From NCBI RefSeq assembly GCF_003313385.1, contig NZ_QMHN01000006.1, forward strand, positions 111,158 through 175,157: DNA of 64,000 nucleotides, in the 5' to 3' direction. Position numbers and translations under genes: made by a program. Source of the stretch: Pedobacter chitinilyticus. GTDB lineage: Bacteria; Bacteroidota; Bacteroidia; Sphingobacteriales; Sphingobacteriaceae. Shown piece by piece: positions 1 through 8,036 of this stretch (position 1 is the stretch's first letter; each line of letters starts with the position of its first letter). The notes under the pieces were generated by a model. It made no database searches and was not told the origin of the DNA. It saw nothing but the letters and a program-made list of their open reading frames with translations.

Positions 1-577
1 AAGAAAATTAAGAGATTATCGAAAAACCCTTCTTTGCGATCTTTGCGGAAACTTATTACACCTTTGCGGTAAAACTTAGACACAAAAAATATATACCGCA
101 AAGAAAAAGAAGAGTTACGCGAAGAACGCAAAGGTAGTTACACTTCAAAAACACGTTAATAAAGCGCTATTCAAACATCAAAAATTATTAAGAACTTTTC
201 TTTGCGATCTTTGCGAAAACTTCATCAACCTTTGCGGTAAATTTAAGTGCTATGAAAAGATTCTAACCGCAAAGAAAATTAAGAGATTATCGAAAAACCC
301 TTCTTTGCGATCTTTGCGGAAACTTATTACACCTTTGCGGTAAAACTTAGACACAAAAAATATATACCGCAAAGAAAAAGAAGAGTTACGCGAAGAACGC
401 AAAGGTAGTTACACTTCAAAAACACGTTAATAAAGCGCTATTCAAACATCAAAAATTATTAAGAACTTTTCTTTGCGATCTTTGCGAAAACTTCATCAAC
501 CTTTGCGGTAAATTTAAGTGCTATGAAAAGATTCTAACCGCAAAGAAAAAGAAGAGCTACGCGAAGAACGCAAAGCA
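1..577. repeat. 271-bp tandem duplication rich in CTTTGCG words
   Basis: Bases 1-271 are repeated at 272-542, and a third partial copy (about 543-577) matches an internal part of the unit. Each unit contains two related halves with CTTTGCGATCTTTGCG on one strand and CGCGAAGAACGCAAAG-type words in inverse orientation, so there are repeats within repeats. No plausible gene is present. The array starts at the window edge, so its true length is unknown. From 578 to 787 I see nothing identifiable. Confidence 0.9.
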
Positions 578-787
578 ATTCCCAAATAACCAGTTAGCCA
601 AACAACTAATCAACTATATAATTCCTTAATGTTTAAATAAAGCCAAGCTATTTATTGAAAAGCAAATTCCTGCAATAAACAAACGCACAGCCCCGCCAAG
701 CGCTCATACTGCACAGGCCTTAACCACAAGGCTGGTATCCGCTCATGTCGGGTTTAGAAGGCAAGTGCCGTGCACAGGTTTTAATTA

Positions 788-950
788 AATAAACCCGATT
801 GATGCGGAAATACTTTTTGTTTTACCTGTCATCCTGATCCCGAAGGTTCGGGAGAAGGATCTCTAAGTTAACATGCTCCAGCAGTAGATTCCTCGTTCCT
901 CGGAATGACAGCACAAAAATCAAACAAAAAGATTGCAGCGAAAGCGGGGC
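788..950. repeat. Composite dispersed element with TGTCAT/ATGACA palindromic core
   Basis: The left flank (790-820) runs TAAACCCGAT, a short spacer, then GCGGAAATACTTTTTGT. The core (826-911) is bounded by TGTCATCCTGA and TCGGAATGACA, a hairpin type I recognise as common in Bacteroidota intergenic DNA. The right flank (926-949) is AAAAAGATTGCAGCG followed by AAAGCGGGG. Both flanks recur in opposite orientation at 27497-27619 around a different core. From 951 to 1158 there is only the leader of the next gene. Confidence 0.75.
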
Positions 951-1158
951 TACCGCAGCCTACGAAACACCAAATAACCTTTTCCAAACCGCCTTTTGTC
1001 AGCGCAATTCAACAATGCGAACAAGCGACCTAGCAAACCACCAACCAACCAATTAATTCCTATATTTACCGCAAACCAAATGGCATTTTACATGTTGCTA
1101 TTTAAGTGAAGTGATATACTTTTTAACTTTACACTTTTGACTTTCAACTTAGTTTGAT

Positions 1159-2454
1159 ATGGAACACAAAAAGAAAATCGTAATTATTGGCGGTGGTTTT
1201 GGCGGGATCGAGTTGGCTAAAAAACTGAAAAGTGAAAACGTTGACATTGTCATTTTAGATAAACATAATTACCATACTTTTCAGCCCCTACTCTATCAGG
1301 TGGCTACTGGCGGACTGGAAGCTGATTCGATTGCTTTTCCTATCCGAAAGATTTTTAAGGGGCAAAAAAACCTCAAATTCCGTGTGACAGAGGTAAAAAC
1401 GGTGGTTCCTGAAGAAAACAAACTAACAACCACCATTGGCGACATTGAATACGATTACTTGGTAATTGCGACGGGTTCTACCAGTAATTTTTTTGGGCAA
1501 ACTGAGATTTCTCAGAACGCCATGCCCATGAAATCTATTCCCGAAGCACTTAACCTGCGCAGTTTGATTTTACAAAATCTTGAAGCAGCCATTATTGCGA
1601 AGGATCCTGAAACAGAACACGAGCTACTTAATTTTGTGGTGGTTGGTGGTGGTCCAACGGGTGTAGAAACTGCTGGGGCCATTGCCGAACTTAAAAAGCA
1701 TGTACTTAAAAACGACTATCCTGAGCTTGACCTGAATAAGGTAAATATCTATTTGATAGAAGGTTCTCCAGAACTGCTGGGTGCCATGTCGGTACAAGCC
1801 CAACAAAAATCGAAAGCCTTTTTAGAAGAACTTGGCGTAACCGTGTACACTGAGGCACGTGTGCAGGGCTACGATGGCAAAACACTCTCCTTGGTGGATG
1901 GCAGAAACATCGGCTCGGCCACGGTAATTTGGAGCGCTGGGGTTAAGGGGGTGGTTTTAGAGGGTTTAAATACCGAAATTATCGTGCGAGGAAATCGTTT
2001 AAAGGTCAATGATATTAACTTGGTAGAGGGCTATCAAAATATTTTTGCCATTGGCGATGTAGCGGCCATGATTACCGATGAAACGCCTAACGGGCATCCT
2101 GGAGTAGCTCCCGCAGCTATACAGCAGGGCAAGCAATTGGCCAAAAACTTGGTGAACATTATCGAAAACAAACCGACTACGCCTTTTAAATACTTTGATA
2201 AGGGCGCCATGGCCACCGTGGGCAGGAACAGAGCGGTAGTTGATATCAATAAAATAAGATTTCAAGGAATATTTGCGTGGTTTACTTGGATGTTCGTACA
2301 TTTAATGACCTTAGTGGGCTTTAGGAACAAACTGGTGGTATTTGTGAATTGGGTATGGAGTTACTTTAGCTACGATAGAGGTACCCGATTGATCATTAGA
2401 CCGTTTAAACCTTATAAAGAGTACAAAAAAGCGCATGACCCAGAAAAAACTTGA
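1159..2454 (+). CDS. ndh: Type II NADH dehydrogenase (NDH-2)
   Basis: This 431-aa protein is a two-dinucleotide-fold flavoprotein that oxidises NADH and passes electrons to quinone without pumping protons. The FAD-binding GGGFGG motif lies at residues 11-16. A second glycine motif (VVVGGGPTGVETAG) near residues 160-173 should bind NAD. The characteristic second FAD segment (IFAIGDVAA) is near residue 295. The C-terminal third contains hydrophobic and aromatic helices (around FAWFTWMFVHLM) that normally hold NDH-2 on the inner face of the membrane. Length is typical. Its 3' end overlaps mgsA by 20 bp, so the two are probably translated together. Electrons would flow to quinol oxidases such as CydAB, encoded further on. 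Confidence 0.93.
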   Translation: MEHKKKIVIIGGGFGGIELAKKLKSENVDIVILDKHNYHTFQPLLYQVATGGLEADSIAFPIRKIFKGQKNLKFRVTEVKTVVPEENKLTTTIGDIEYDYLVIATGSTSNFFGQTEISQNAMPMKSIPEALNLRSLILQNLEAAIIAKDPETEHELLNFVVVGGGPTGVETAGAIAELKKHVLKNDYPELDLNKVNIYLIEGSPELLGAMSVQAQQKSKAFLEELGVTVYTEARVQGYDGKTLSLVDGRNIGSATVIWSAGVKGVVLEGLNTEIIVRGNRLKVNDINLVEGYQNIFAIGDVAAMITDETPNGHPGVAPAAIQQGKQLAKNLVNIIENKPTTPFKYFDKGAMATVGRNRAVVDINKIRFQGIFAWFTWMFVHLMTLVGFRNKLVVFVNWVWSYFSYDRGTRLIIRPFKPYKEYKKAHDPEKT

Positions 2455-2884
2455 AGCCAATAAAACCATTGCCCTTGTAGCACACGACCACCGTAAAGAT
2501 GATTTGATTAAATGGGCTGCCACCAACAAAGAGGCACTTGCCCAGCACAATTTAATGGCTACAGGAACCACTGGTAGGTTGATAGAGGAACACCTGAACT
2601 TGCCTGTAAGGAAGTTATTGAGCGGTCCGCTGGGTGGCGACCAACAAATTGGGGCATTGATTGCGCAAGGTGAAATTGACGTTCTGATCTTTTTTTGGGA
2701 TCCCATGGAGGCGCAACCTCATGATCCTGATGTGAAAGCTTTATTGCGTGTAGGCATTGTTTGGAACATTCCAATGGCCTGCGATGTGGCTACGGCCGAC
2801 TTTCTCATCTCTTCGCCGTACATGAACGGCACTTATACCGCTGCACTTACCGACTATGATGAATATAAAAACCGAAAACTCTGA
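2435..2884 (+). CDS. mgsA: Methylglyoxal synthase
   Basis: This 149-aa enzyme converts dihydroxyacetone phosphate to methylglyoxal and phosphate, a bypass of lower glycolysis used when sugar phosphates accumulate. The phosphate-binding TGTTGR loop is at residues 43-48. Expected active-site residues are visible: His17, Asp69 in GPLGGDQQ, Asp89 in FFWDP, His96 and Asp99. Length matches the family. It starts inside the end of ndh (20-bp overlap) and ends inside the next gene (29-bp overlap), which suggests translational coupling of the three genes. Confidence 0.93.
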   Translation: MTQKKLEANKTIALVAHDHRKDDLIKWAATNKEALAQHNLMATGTTGRLIEEHLNLPVRKLLSGPLGGDQQIGALIAQGEIDVLIFFWDPMEAQPHDPDVKALLRVGIVWNIPMACDVATADFLISSPYMNGTYTAALTDYDEYKNRKL

Positions 2885-3734
2885 AAAAGCCATTAAACTG
2901 GTAGAATGTCCTCGCGACGCCATGCAAGGCTTGCATGATTTTGTACCTACCGAAATTAAAGTACAATACTTAAACTTGCTGCTTAAAGTGGGTTTCGACA
3001 CTCTCGACTTTGGCAGTTTTGTTTCGCCAAAGGCTATTCCGCAAATGCGGGATACGGAAGCCGTGCTGGCCCAATTAGATTTACCTAGTAAAACGAAACT
3101 ACTGGCCATTGTGGCCAACTTAAAAGGGGTAGAAAATGCGGTTAAACATGCAGAAATTAGCTATTTGGGCTTTCCTTTTTCTATCTCCGAAACTTTCCAA
3201 CAACGTAATACCAATTCGAGCATTGCGCAATCCTTAAATACCGTCGAAGAAATGCTTGAACTTTGCCAAAAGCACAACAAAGAAGCCGTGGTGTATCTTT
3301 CTATGGGGTTTGGCAATCCTTATGGCGATGAATGGAGCACTGATATTGTGACGCATTGGGCTCACCAACTGGTAGAAAAAGGCGTGAAAATTATTTCAGT
3401 AGCCGATACGGTTGGTGTTTCAACCCCTGAAAAAATAACAACCATCCTCCCTCCTTTGGTACAGCAATTTCCAGCTATTGAGTTTGGTTTGCACTTACAC
3501 AGTACCCCACAGCAGCGTTTAGAAAAAATTGAAGCTGCTTTTAGTGCTGGCTGTACCCGTATGGATAGTGCTTTAAAAGGTTTTGGTGGCTGCCCTATGG
3601 CTGCTGATGATTTGACTGGCAATATTGCTACGGAAGACGTAATCTATTATTTGAACGGACAAGGCACCAAATTAGGTTTAGATCTAGAGAAATGGCAGGA
3701 AGCAATGTTGTTTTCTAGCCGTATTTTTCATTAG
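2856..3734 (+). CDS. Hydroxymethylglutaryl-CoA lyase-like enzyme
   Basis: This 292-aa protein belongs to the DRE-TIM/HMGL-like family. HMG-CoA lyase splits HMG-CoA to acetyl-CoA and acetoacetate at the end of leucine degradation. Visible signatures are VECPRDAMQG at the N-terminus (substrate and metal end of the barrel), the HLHST metal-binding pair (His213, His215), and GFGGCPMA with Cys246, the lid cysteine typical of HMG-CoA lyase and absent from isopropylmalate synthases. Start: ATG ATG at 2856/2859, inside mgsA. No other leucine-degradation gene is nearby. A related acyl-CoA lyase is possible. Confidence 0.85.
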   Translation: MMNIKTENSEKAIKLVECPRDAMQGLHDFVPTEIKVQYLNLLLKVGFDTLDFGSFVSPKAIPQMRDTEAVLAQLDLPSKTKLLAIVANLKGVENAVKHAEISYLGFPFSISETFQQRNTNSSIAQSLNTVEEMLELCQKHNKEAVVYLSMGFGNPYGDEWSTDIVTHWAHQLVEKGVKIISVADTVGVSTPEKITTILPPLVQQFPAIEFGLHLHSTPQQRLEKIEAAFSAGCTRMDSALKGFGGCPMAADDLTGNIATEDVIYYLNGQGTKLGLDLEKWQEAMLFSSRIFH

Positions 3735-3766
3735 TTTTTCGGGACCTAATGGCTATCAATCATTAT

Positions 3767-3942
3767 ATGCTGCATCCAGATCGCTTCGATGCTGCATCCA
3801 ATTGACTTCCATGCTGCATCCAGATCGCTTCGATGCAGCATCCAGCTCATCTCCATGCTGCATCCAGTTCGCCTCCATGCAGCATCCAGTTCGTCTCCAT
3901 GCTGCATCCAGCTGACTTCCATGCTGCATCCAGTTCGTCTCC
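3767..3942. repeat. 22-bp minisatellite, eight units
   Basis: Eight contiguous 22-bp units start at 3767, 3789, 3811, 3833, 3855, 3877, 3899 and 3921. The consensus is ATGCTGCATCCAGNTCG followed by NCTCC. A ninth, decayed unit follows to about 3964. Units 4 and 6 carry ATGCAGCAT where the rest carry ATGCTGCAT, which is its reverse complement, so the array can fold on itself. The array fills most of the gene-free gap 3735-4047. Both strands are open in some frames, but a 22-bp period shifts frame each unit, so I do not call a gene. Confidence 0.92.
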
Positions 3943-4047
3943 AAGCCTTATCTAGCTTTTTTAGGCGAAACAGCAGGTGTTTTTAGCATTGCTATTGGAA
4001 ACCTATGGAATACGTAAACACATTATTTTTAGGTGCGGTATTTTCCA

Positions 4048-4941
4048 TTAGTCATTTTCTGTGGTATCTGCTTGGTTAGTGCGAGTTAACGACAGCATTT
4101 TATTACCATATTTTTCTAAGATATAAATGGTTACTGGTTTTAAAATTTTGTCCCCATTTACTGGATGTTTACCTTTTGAAGTAAAAAACTCAACTTCATT
4201 GTTAATTTTCGAATACCAAACCCTCTTCAAAGAGTTAAACGTCATGGTATCTGGCAAGGTAATTTTCTTAAAATGATCTAGTTTTTGCTGATTCAATGCT
4301 ATGACTTGTGCGTCTTTAATTTGAACATCACAATCTACGGCCTTATATTCGGTGCCAGTCCAATACATGCATCCATCTGGAGGCACTCCTTTCCAATAAG
4401 CAACGCCCATGATAAGCCCTAGCGTGGCAACAATACCTGTGCGTTGAATGAAGTTTAGTTTTTTTATGCTTTTTTGTGGCTTATCCAATAACCCTATAGG
4501 TGTATTTTCTTGAACAACGGGAACATCCACTAAATTCTTTGCAGAAGAAGAAGCTCCTATTTCCTCTCTCGCTTCAACATCATTATTTTCTTTACTTGTT
4601 TCTCCATTCAATCTCTCTAGCTCACTATTTCGCCACGTTTCAAACGGTCTCGGCTGAAAATCTATAAACCAAGCAACAAATTCAACCACTCTTATGGTTG
4701 GTTCATTTGTTTTCCCAATTAGGAAATTTTGTACAGGTTTGAACTTGTCTATATCTAATTTTCCATTTTGTTCTCCATTTTTAGTGAAAAAACGGAGAAT
4801 ATCAGCTCCCTCCCTACCATTTTTGTCAAATGCTGCAGCTTCATCTCTCAAGCTAGACGGCGTTGGATTAGCCAAAACAATGCTAGTTCCTTTCGATTTT
4901 AAATATTCGGCATAAACTTCTGCCTGATACTTTTCATACAT
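4048..4941 (-). CDS. Single-pass membrane protein of unknown function
   Basis: I do not recognise this family. The open frame runs to a TTG at 4962, but ATG at 4941 (MYEKYQAEVY) is the better start and gives 297 aa. Residues 1-105 form a soluble charged domain with FVAWFIDFQPRPF near its end. An acidic, Ser/Asn-rich linker follows to about residue 160, then one membrane segment (GIVATLGLIMGVAYW), then an extracytoplasmic-looking C-terminal part with two cysteines (GCMYW, VDCDV). A cytoplasmic domain with one membrane span and an outer domain would fit an anti-sigma-like or signalling role, but no motif proves this. It is divergent from the 5312 peptide; the gap between them has palindromes at 4970-4982 and 4998-5008. 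Confidence 0.6.
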   Translation of the reverse strand: MYEKYQAEVYAEYLKSKGTSIVLANPTPSSLRDEAAAFDKNGREGADILRFFTKNGEQNGKLDIDKFKPVQNFLIGKTNEPTIRVVEFVAWFIDFQPRPFETWRNSELERLNGETSKENNDVEAREEIGASSSAKNLVDVPVVQENTPIGLLDKPQKSIKKLNFIQRTGIVATLGLIMGVAYWKGVPPDGCMYWTGTEYKAVDCDVQIKDAQVIALNQQKLDHFKKITLPDTMTFNSLKRVWYSKINNEVEFFTSKGKHPVNGDKILKPVTIYILEKYGNKMLSLTRTNQADTTEND

Positions 4942-4986
4942 TTTAACAGAATTTTCAGTCAAAAATAAACCAGAATTTCTGGAATT

Positions 4987-4999
4987 TTTACGGTTTTCC
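4987..4999. promoter_or_regulatory. TTTACGGTTTTCC motif upstream of the 4941 gene
   Basis: This 13-base word lies 46 bp upstream of the ATG at 4941. It is almost the same as 8121-8133, upstream of the 55-aa gene. It is surrounded by short palindromes (4970-4982; GGAATTCC near 5030). A shared regulator, perhaps the response regulator at 7307, would explain it; chance is not excluded with two sites. Confidence 0.3.
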
Positions 5000-5085
5000 A
5001 GAATTCCGCAAGGAACAATCAGAACGAGCGGAATTCCTTCTTTAAAAGCGCTTTAACAGCCACATCTTTGCTTCAGAAACAAGTC

Positions 5086-5275
5086 GTACATCGATTAGCT
5101 ATCGAGTAAATGTACAAAACTAGTTTCAAAAAACGAGCGGATATCGCGGTAGTGAAAAACCGATTTGGGAAGCAGTTATAAGCTCCCGCGATTGAACCTC
5201 ACCACTTCCCAAAAATTTCAGAAGGCCTTCTGAATAACCCGCAGTAAACCTAGCGCATGGTGCGCTAGGAACTGC
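5086..5275 (+). ncRNA. Hairpin-dense leader or structured RNA candidate
   Basis: Four separate inverted repeats lie in 190 bases. 5086-5115: GTACAT/ATGTAC enclosing TCGAT/ATCGA. 5164-5172 with 5205-5213: TTTGGGAAG/CTTCCCAAA, perfect. 5217-5234: an 18-bp perfect palindrome centred on AAGGCCTT. 5241-5275: GCAGT plus CCTAGCGCA, loop TGG, TGCGCTAGG plus ACTGC, giving 14 paired bases with small bulges. CGCGG (5145-5149) can also pair with CCGCG (5186-5190), an alternative fold. The region ends 37 bp before the ATG at 5312. I cannot match it to a known riboswitch or RNA family. Strand is assumed from the downstream gene. Confidence 0.45.
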
Positions 5276-5311
5276 AATTATTCTAAAACTTTTTAAATCG
5301 AGGGAAATCTC

Positions 5312-5518
5312 ATGTACTTACCAATTTTTATTGCCATTCTTTTAGGTTTTATGGCACCAAGCAACAATACATCTACCAACAAAAGAGGCTGTGTTTATGT
5401 AAATACCAACGAACCACCTAGATATTCGACGTTTGACACAGACACGACTTCCACAGGAGTTGGGGGCGGTACTGGTGGCGACACAGGGCATGTTCCTCCA
5501 CCAAGACCAAAACCATAA
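5312..5518 (+). CDS. Short secreted or membrane-anchored peptide
   Basis: Encodes 68 aa. The first 15 residues are hydrophobic (MYLPIFIAILLGFMA) and resemble a signal peptide or anchor. The rest is polar, with one cysteine (RGCVYV), a Thr/Gly-rich run and a proline tail (PPPRPKP). GAGGGA about 8 bases before the ATG is an unusually good ribosome binding site for this genome, which supports translation. A strong intrinsic terminator begins 6 bp after the stop, so with the hairpin-rich leader this looks like a self-contained transcript of about 450 bases. Function unknown. Confidence 0.6.
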   Translation: MYLPIFIAILLGFMAPSNNTSTNKRGCVYVNTNEPPRYSTFDTDTTSTGVGGGTGGDTGHVPPPRPKP

Positions 5519-5524
5519 TCTAGA

Positions 5525-5555
5525 AATAAGGCGGGGCAACCGCCTTATTTTTTTT
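5525..5555 (+). terminator. Intrinsic terminator after the 5312 peptide
   Basis: AATAAGGCGG pairs perfectly with CCGCCTTATT around loop GGCAA, and the stem runs into an uninterrupted T tract to 5555. Confidence 0.9.
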
Positions 5556-5626
5556 CAAGAGTATTCAAAAAACAGCATGTAGCATTTTTTTTTATAATTT
5601 AGATAATTAAAAATAGCACTCTTGAA
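5554..5626 (+). promoter_or_regulatory. Inverted repeat covering the kinase start codon
   Basis: TTCAAGAGT (5554-5562) pairs perfectly with ACTCTTGAA (5618-5626). The right arm includes the TTG start codon of the sensor kinase gene. If both arms are on one transcript, pairing would hide the start, so translation may be structure-controlled. The AT-rich sequence between the arms may contain the promoter. Confidence 0.4.
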
Positions 5627-7295
5627 ACCACTTATATTTCTATATTGTTCATTACTATTTCTATTTTCTTGTTCAAAAAATAAGATTGAGAAAATCCAAA
5701 AGGAGGACAATCCTTCACTTAGTAAAGCTTTTCAATATTATGATGAAAAAAAAGTTGACAGTGCTTTTTTTTATTTCAATAAAGCCAAAGGAGAATTAAT
5801 TCAAGAAAACGATAGTCTAAATATTGGTGTAAGCTTGTTGTATATGGCAATAATATCCACCGATCAGGGAGATCATTTTGGAGCTCAAGAAATTGCATTA
5901 GATGCTCTTAAATATTTAGATAAAAATAAAAAAGAAAATTTTCCTTATCTACAATCATGCTTTAACACACTCGGTGTAGCCTATACAAAACTCAACGATT
6001 ATGCTAAAGCGATAAATTTCTATACCATTTCTTTGAATTATGCAAAAGGATCCTCTTATTATTCTACCATAGAAAATAATATAGGGAATGCTTACAGTGA
6101 ACTCAAAGACTATAAAAAATCGTTGGCTATATATAGTAGAATTCTAAATGAAAAGCCTAAAAGCGAAGAAGATTACGCAAGAGCTCTAACCAACATGGAA
6201 ATTACCAAATGGTATCAAAATCCATCGTATAAAGCTTCTAATGAACTATTAAAAGCAATGCTTATTCGTAAACGAATTAAGGATAACTGGGGATTGAATT
6301 CAAGTTATAAACATTTAGCAGATTATTATTCCAAATACAAACCCGACTCTGCACTTTTATATGCGAATAAAAGATACCAAATGGCACAGCTAATCAATAA
6401 CCCAGATGACAAATTAGAAGGGTTAGAGAAATTGATCAGATTAGCACCAACTGTCAACAGTAAAATTTATTTCGAGCGATACCAAGAACTTAATGATAGC
6501 ATTTTAGCTGCACGTAATGCCGCTAAAAATCAATTTGCAGTAATACGCTATGAAGCAGAAAAGCACAAAAACGATTTTCTAAAAGCGGAAGCGGAGAATA
6601 CTAAGAAGCAAAATAAAATAGTGCTACAATATTTGGCACTAGTTATACTACTCCTATTAATTGGCTTTGGCTATTTCTGGTACAGAAGACGTAAAAAAAT
6701 ACTTCAACAAGAAAAAGAAATAGAGGTTAAAAATACTGCCCTTACTTTTTCTAAAAAAGTGCATGATCGTGTAGCCAATAAAGTTTATCATGTAATGACA
6801 GAAGTAGAATACAGTCCAGCGATCAATAAAGAAAGTATCTTGCAAAAACTTGATGTACTTTATAATATTTCAAGAGACATTTCACACGAAACAACTGACT
6901 TAGAAGAAGACAAAGCTTTTAATCGTCAACTTTTGGAATTGCTAATTTCCTATCGTTCCGAAGATAGAGAAATCAACATTATCGGTAACCATGATGAGTT
7001 ATGGTCCAATATCTCCGAAGAAGTGAAAGATGAAGTCTTCAACATTTTACGAGAGCTCATGACTAATATGAAAAAACATAGTCAGGCTACGGAGGTTACT
7101 ATTCAATTTCAACAATCTGCTCAACATATTCAAATTACCTATATCGATAATGGCATTGGCATCCAAGAAAATGCTAAAAAGGGTAGTGGGTTAAAAAATA
7201 CGGAAATCCGTATGAATAATATTTCTGGCACTATTACTTTTGAAACAATCCAAAATGAAGGATTAGAGATTTCAATTTCATTTCCTATTCAATAA
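5622..7295 (+). CDS. TPR-containing sensor histidine kinase
   Basis: Length is 557 aa from a TTG start. That start is preferred because a lipoprotein-type signal follows at once (hydrophobic run then LFSCSKN, Cys near residue 17), and the next Met is near residue 72. Residues about 25-300 form tetratricopeptide-like helices, expected outside the cytoplasmic membrane. One membrane span (about 330-350) leads to a coiled coil and a HisKA_3-like dimerisation segment with VHDRV, where His381 is the probable phosphorylation site. The C-terminal ATPase has an N-box-like ELMTNMKKH and DNGIG. The response regulator gene starts 11 bp downstream, so the two form a two-component pair. The signal sensed is unknown. 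Confidence 0.85.
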   Translation: MKPLIFLYCSLLFLFSCSKNKIEKIQKEDNPSLSKAFQYYDEKKVDSAFFYFNKAKGELIQENDSLNIGVSLLYMAIISTDQGDHFGAQEIALDALKYLDKNKKENFPYLQSCFNTLGVAYTKLNDYAKAINFYTISLNYAKGSSYYSTIENNIGNAYSELKDYKKSLAIYSRILNEKPKSEEDYARALTNMEITKWYQNPSYKASNELLKAMLIRKRIKDNWGLNSSYKHLADYYSKYKPDSALLYANKRYQMAQLINNPDDKLEGLEKLIRLAPTVNSKIYFERYQELNDSILAARNAAKNQFAVIRYEAEKHKNDFLKAEAENTKKQNKIVLQYLALVILLLLIGFGYFWYRRRKKILQQEKEIEVKNTALTFSKKVHDRVANKVYHVMTEVEYSPAINKESILQKLDVLYNISRDISHETTDLEEDKAFNRQLLELLISYRSEDREINIIGNHDELWSNISEEVKDEVFNILRELMTNMKKHSQATEVTIQFQQSAQHIQITYIDNGIGIQENAKKGSGLKNTEIRMNNISGTITFETIQNEGLEISISFPIQ

Positions 7296-7306
7296 TTAAA
7301 AGTATT

Positions 7307-7978
7307 ATGTTTCAAAAAGTATTGATCGCCGAAGACTTTCCTAGTGTTAATTATTCTGTTCAGCGAACCTTAGAAGAATTAGGCATTGCACATAACATCA
7401 AAAACCATGTATATTACTGCGATCATGCGCTCGCACGTATCCAAAAAGCATTGAACGAAAATGAACCTTACGAGCTACTAATTACCGATCTATCTTTTGA
7501 TGATGATGCTACACCGCAAGAAATTAAGGATGGTGCAACGCTAATCAAAGCAGTAAAAGCCTTACAACCAGATTTAAAGGTTTTGGTATTTTCAATAGAA
7601 AACAGATTTGCCGTTGCCCAAAAACTTTTTAATGAGTTGAGGTTGGACGGTTACGTGCCCAAAGGACGTAGTGATGCTCGTGACCTACAGCTTGCCATAG
7701 AAACTATATACGAGAATAAAAAACATCTTTCGGGTAATTTGAAGAAAGTACCGAGCGATGATATAGTTTATGATTTCACTACTAGAGATATTGCTATTAT
7801 CACACAAATCTTAGCAGGTGCCACTCAAAAAGAAATCGCTGAGTATTTAGAAAAAAATAATATCACTCCATCAGGATTAAGCAGTATTGAAAAAAGATTA
7901 AAAGCCATTAAGGATGATTTAAATTTCAATAATAATCAACAGCTCATTGCTTATTGTAAAGACTATAATATTATCTGA
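7307..7978 (+). CDS. Response regulator with HTH output domain
   Basis: This 223-aa partner of the preceding kinase has a receiver domain at residues 1-130 with an acidic pocket (Glu9, Asp10), phospho-acceptor Asp61 in LLITDLS, and the conserved Lys119 in VPKG. The C-terminal 70 residues contain a LuxR/GerE-like helix-turn-helix (GATQKEIAEYL then a helix with SSIEKRLKAI), divergent from the textbook form. It probably activates or represses nearby genes; the 55-aa gene and the operon after it are candidates. An intrinsic terminator follows at 8037. Confidence 0.85.
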   Translation: MFQKVLIAEDFPSVNYSVQRTLEELGIAHNIKNHVYYCDHALARIQKALNENEPYELLITDLSFDDDATPQEIKDGATLIKAVKALQPDLKVLVFSIENRFAVAQKLFNELRLDGYVPKGRSDARDLQLAIETIYENKKHLSGNLKKVPSDDIVYDFTTRDIAIITQILAGATQKEIAEYLEKNNITPSGLSSIEKRLKAIKDDLNFNNNQQLIAYCKDYNII

Positions 7979-8036
7979 TTTACTAGAATAATTTTCTTCA
8001 CCTCATCTCTCTCGCAAGGATTAAATGCATTAGACA

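Noticed and set aside
3767..3942. CRISPR array
   Set aside because: Units are contiguous 22-bp repeats with no spacers, and no cas gene is near.
3756..3986. Open frames of 62 and 65 codons on both strands of the 22-bp array
   Set aside because: They are products of the repeat; the 22-bp period shifts frame each unit, and frames on both strands are equally open.
5086..5275. Known riboswitch, tmRNA or 6S RNA
   Set aside because: I could not match conserved sequence blocks of any family I know; left as an unassigned structured region.
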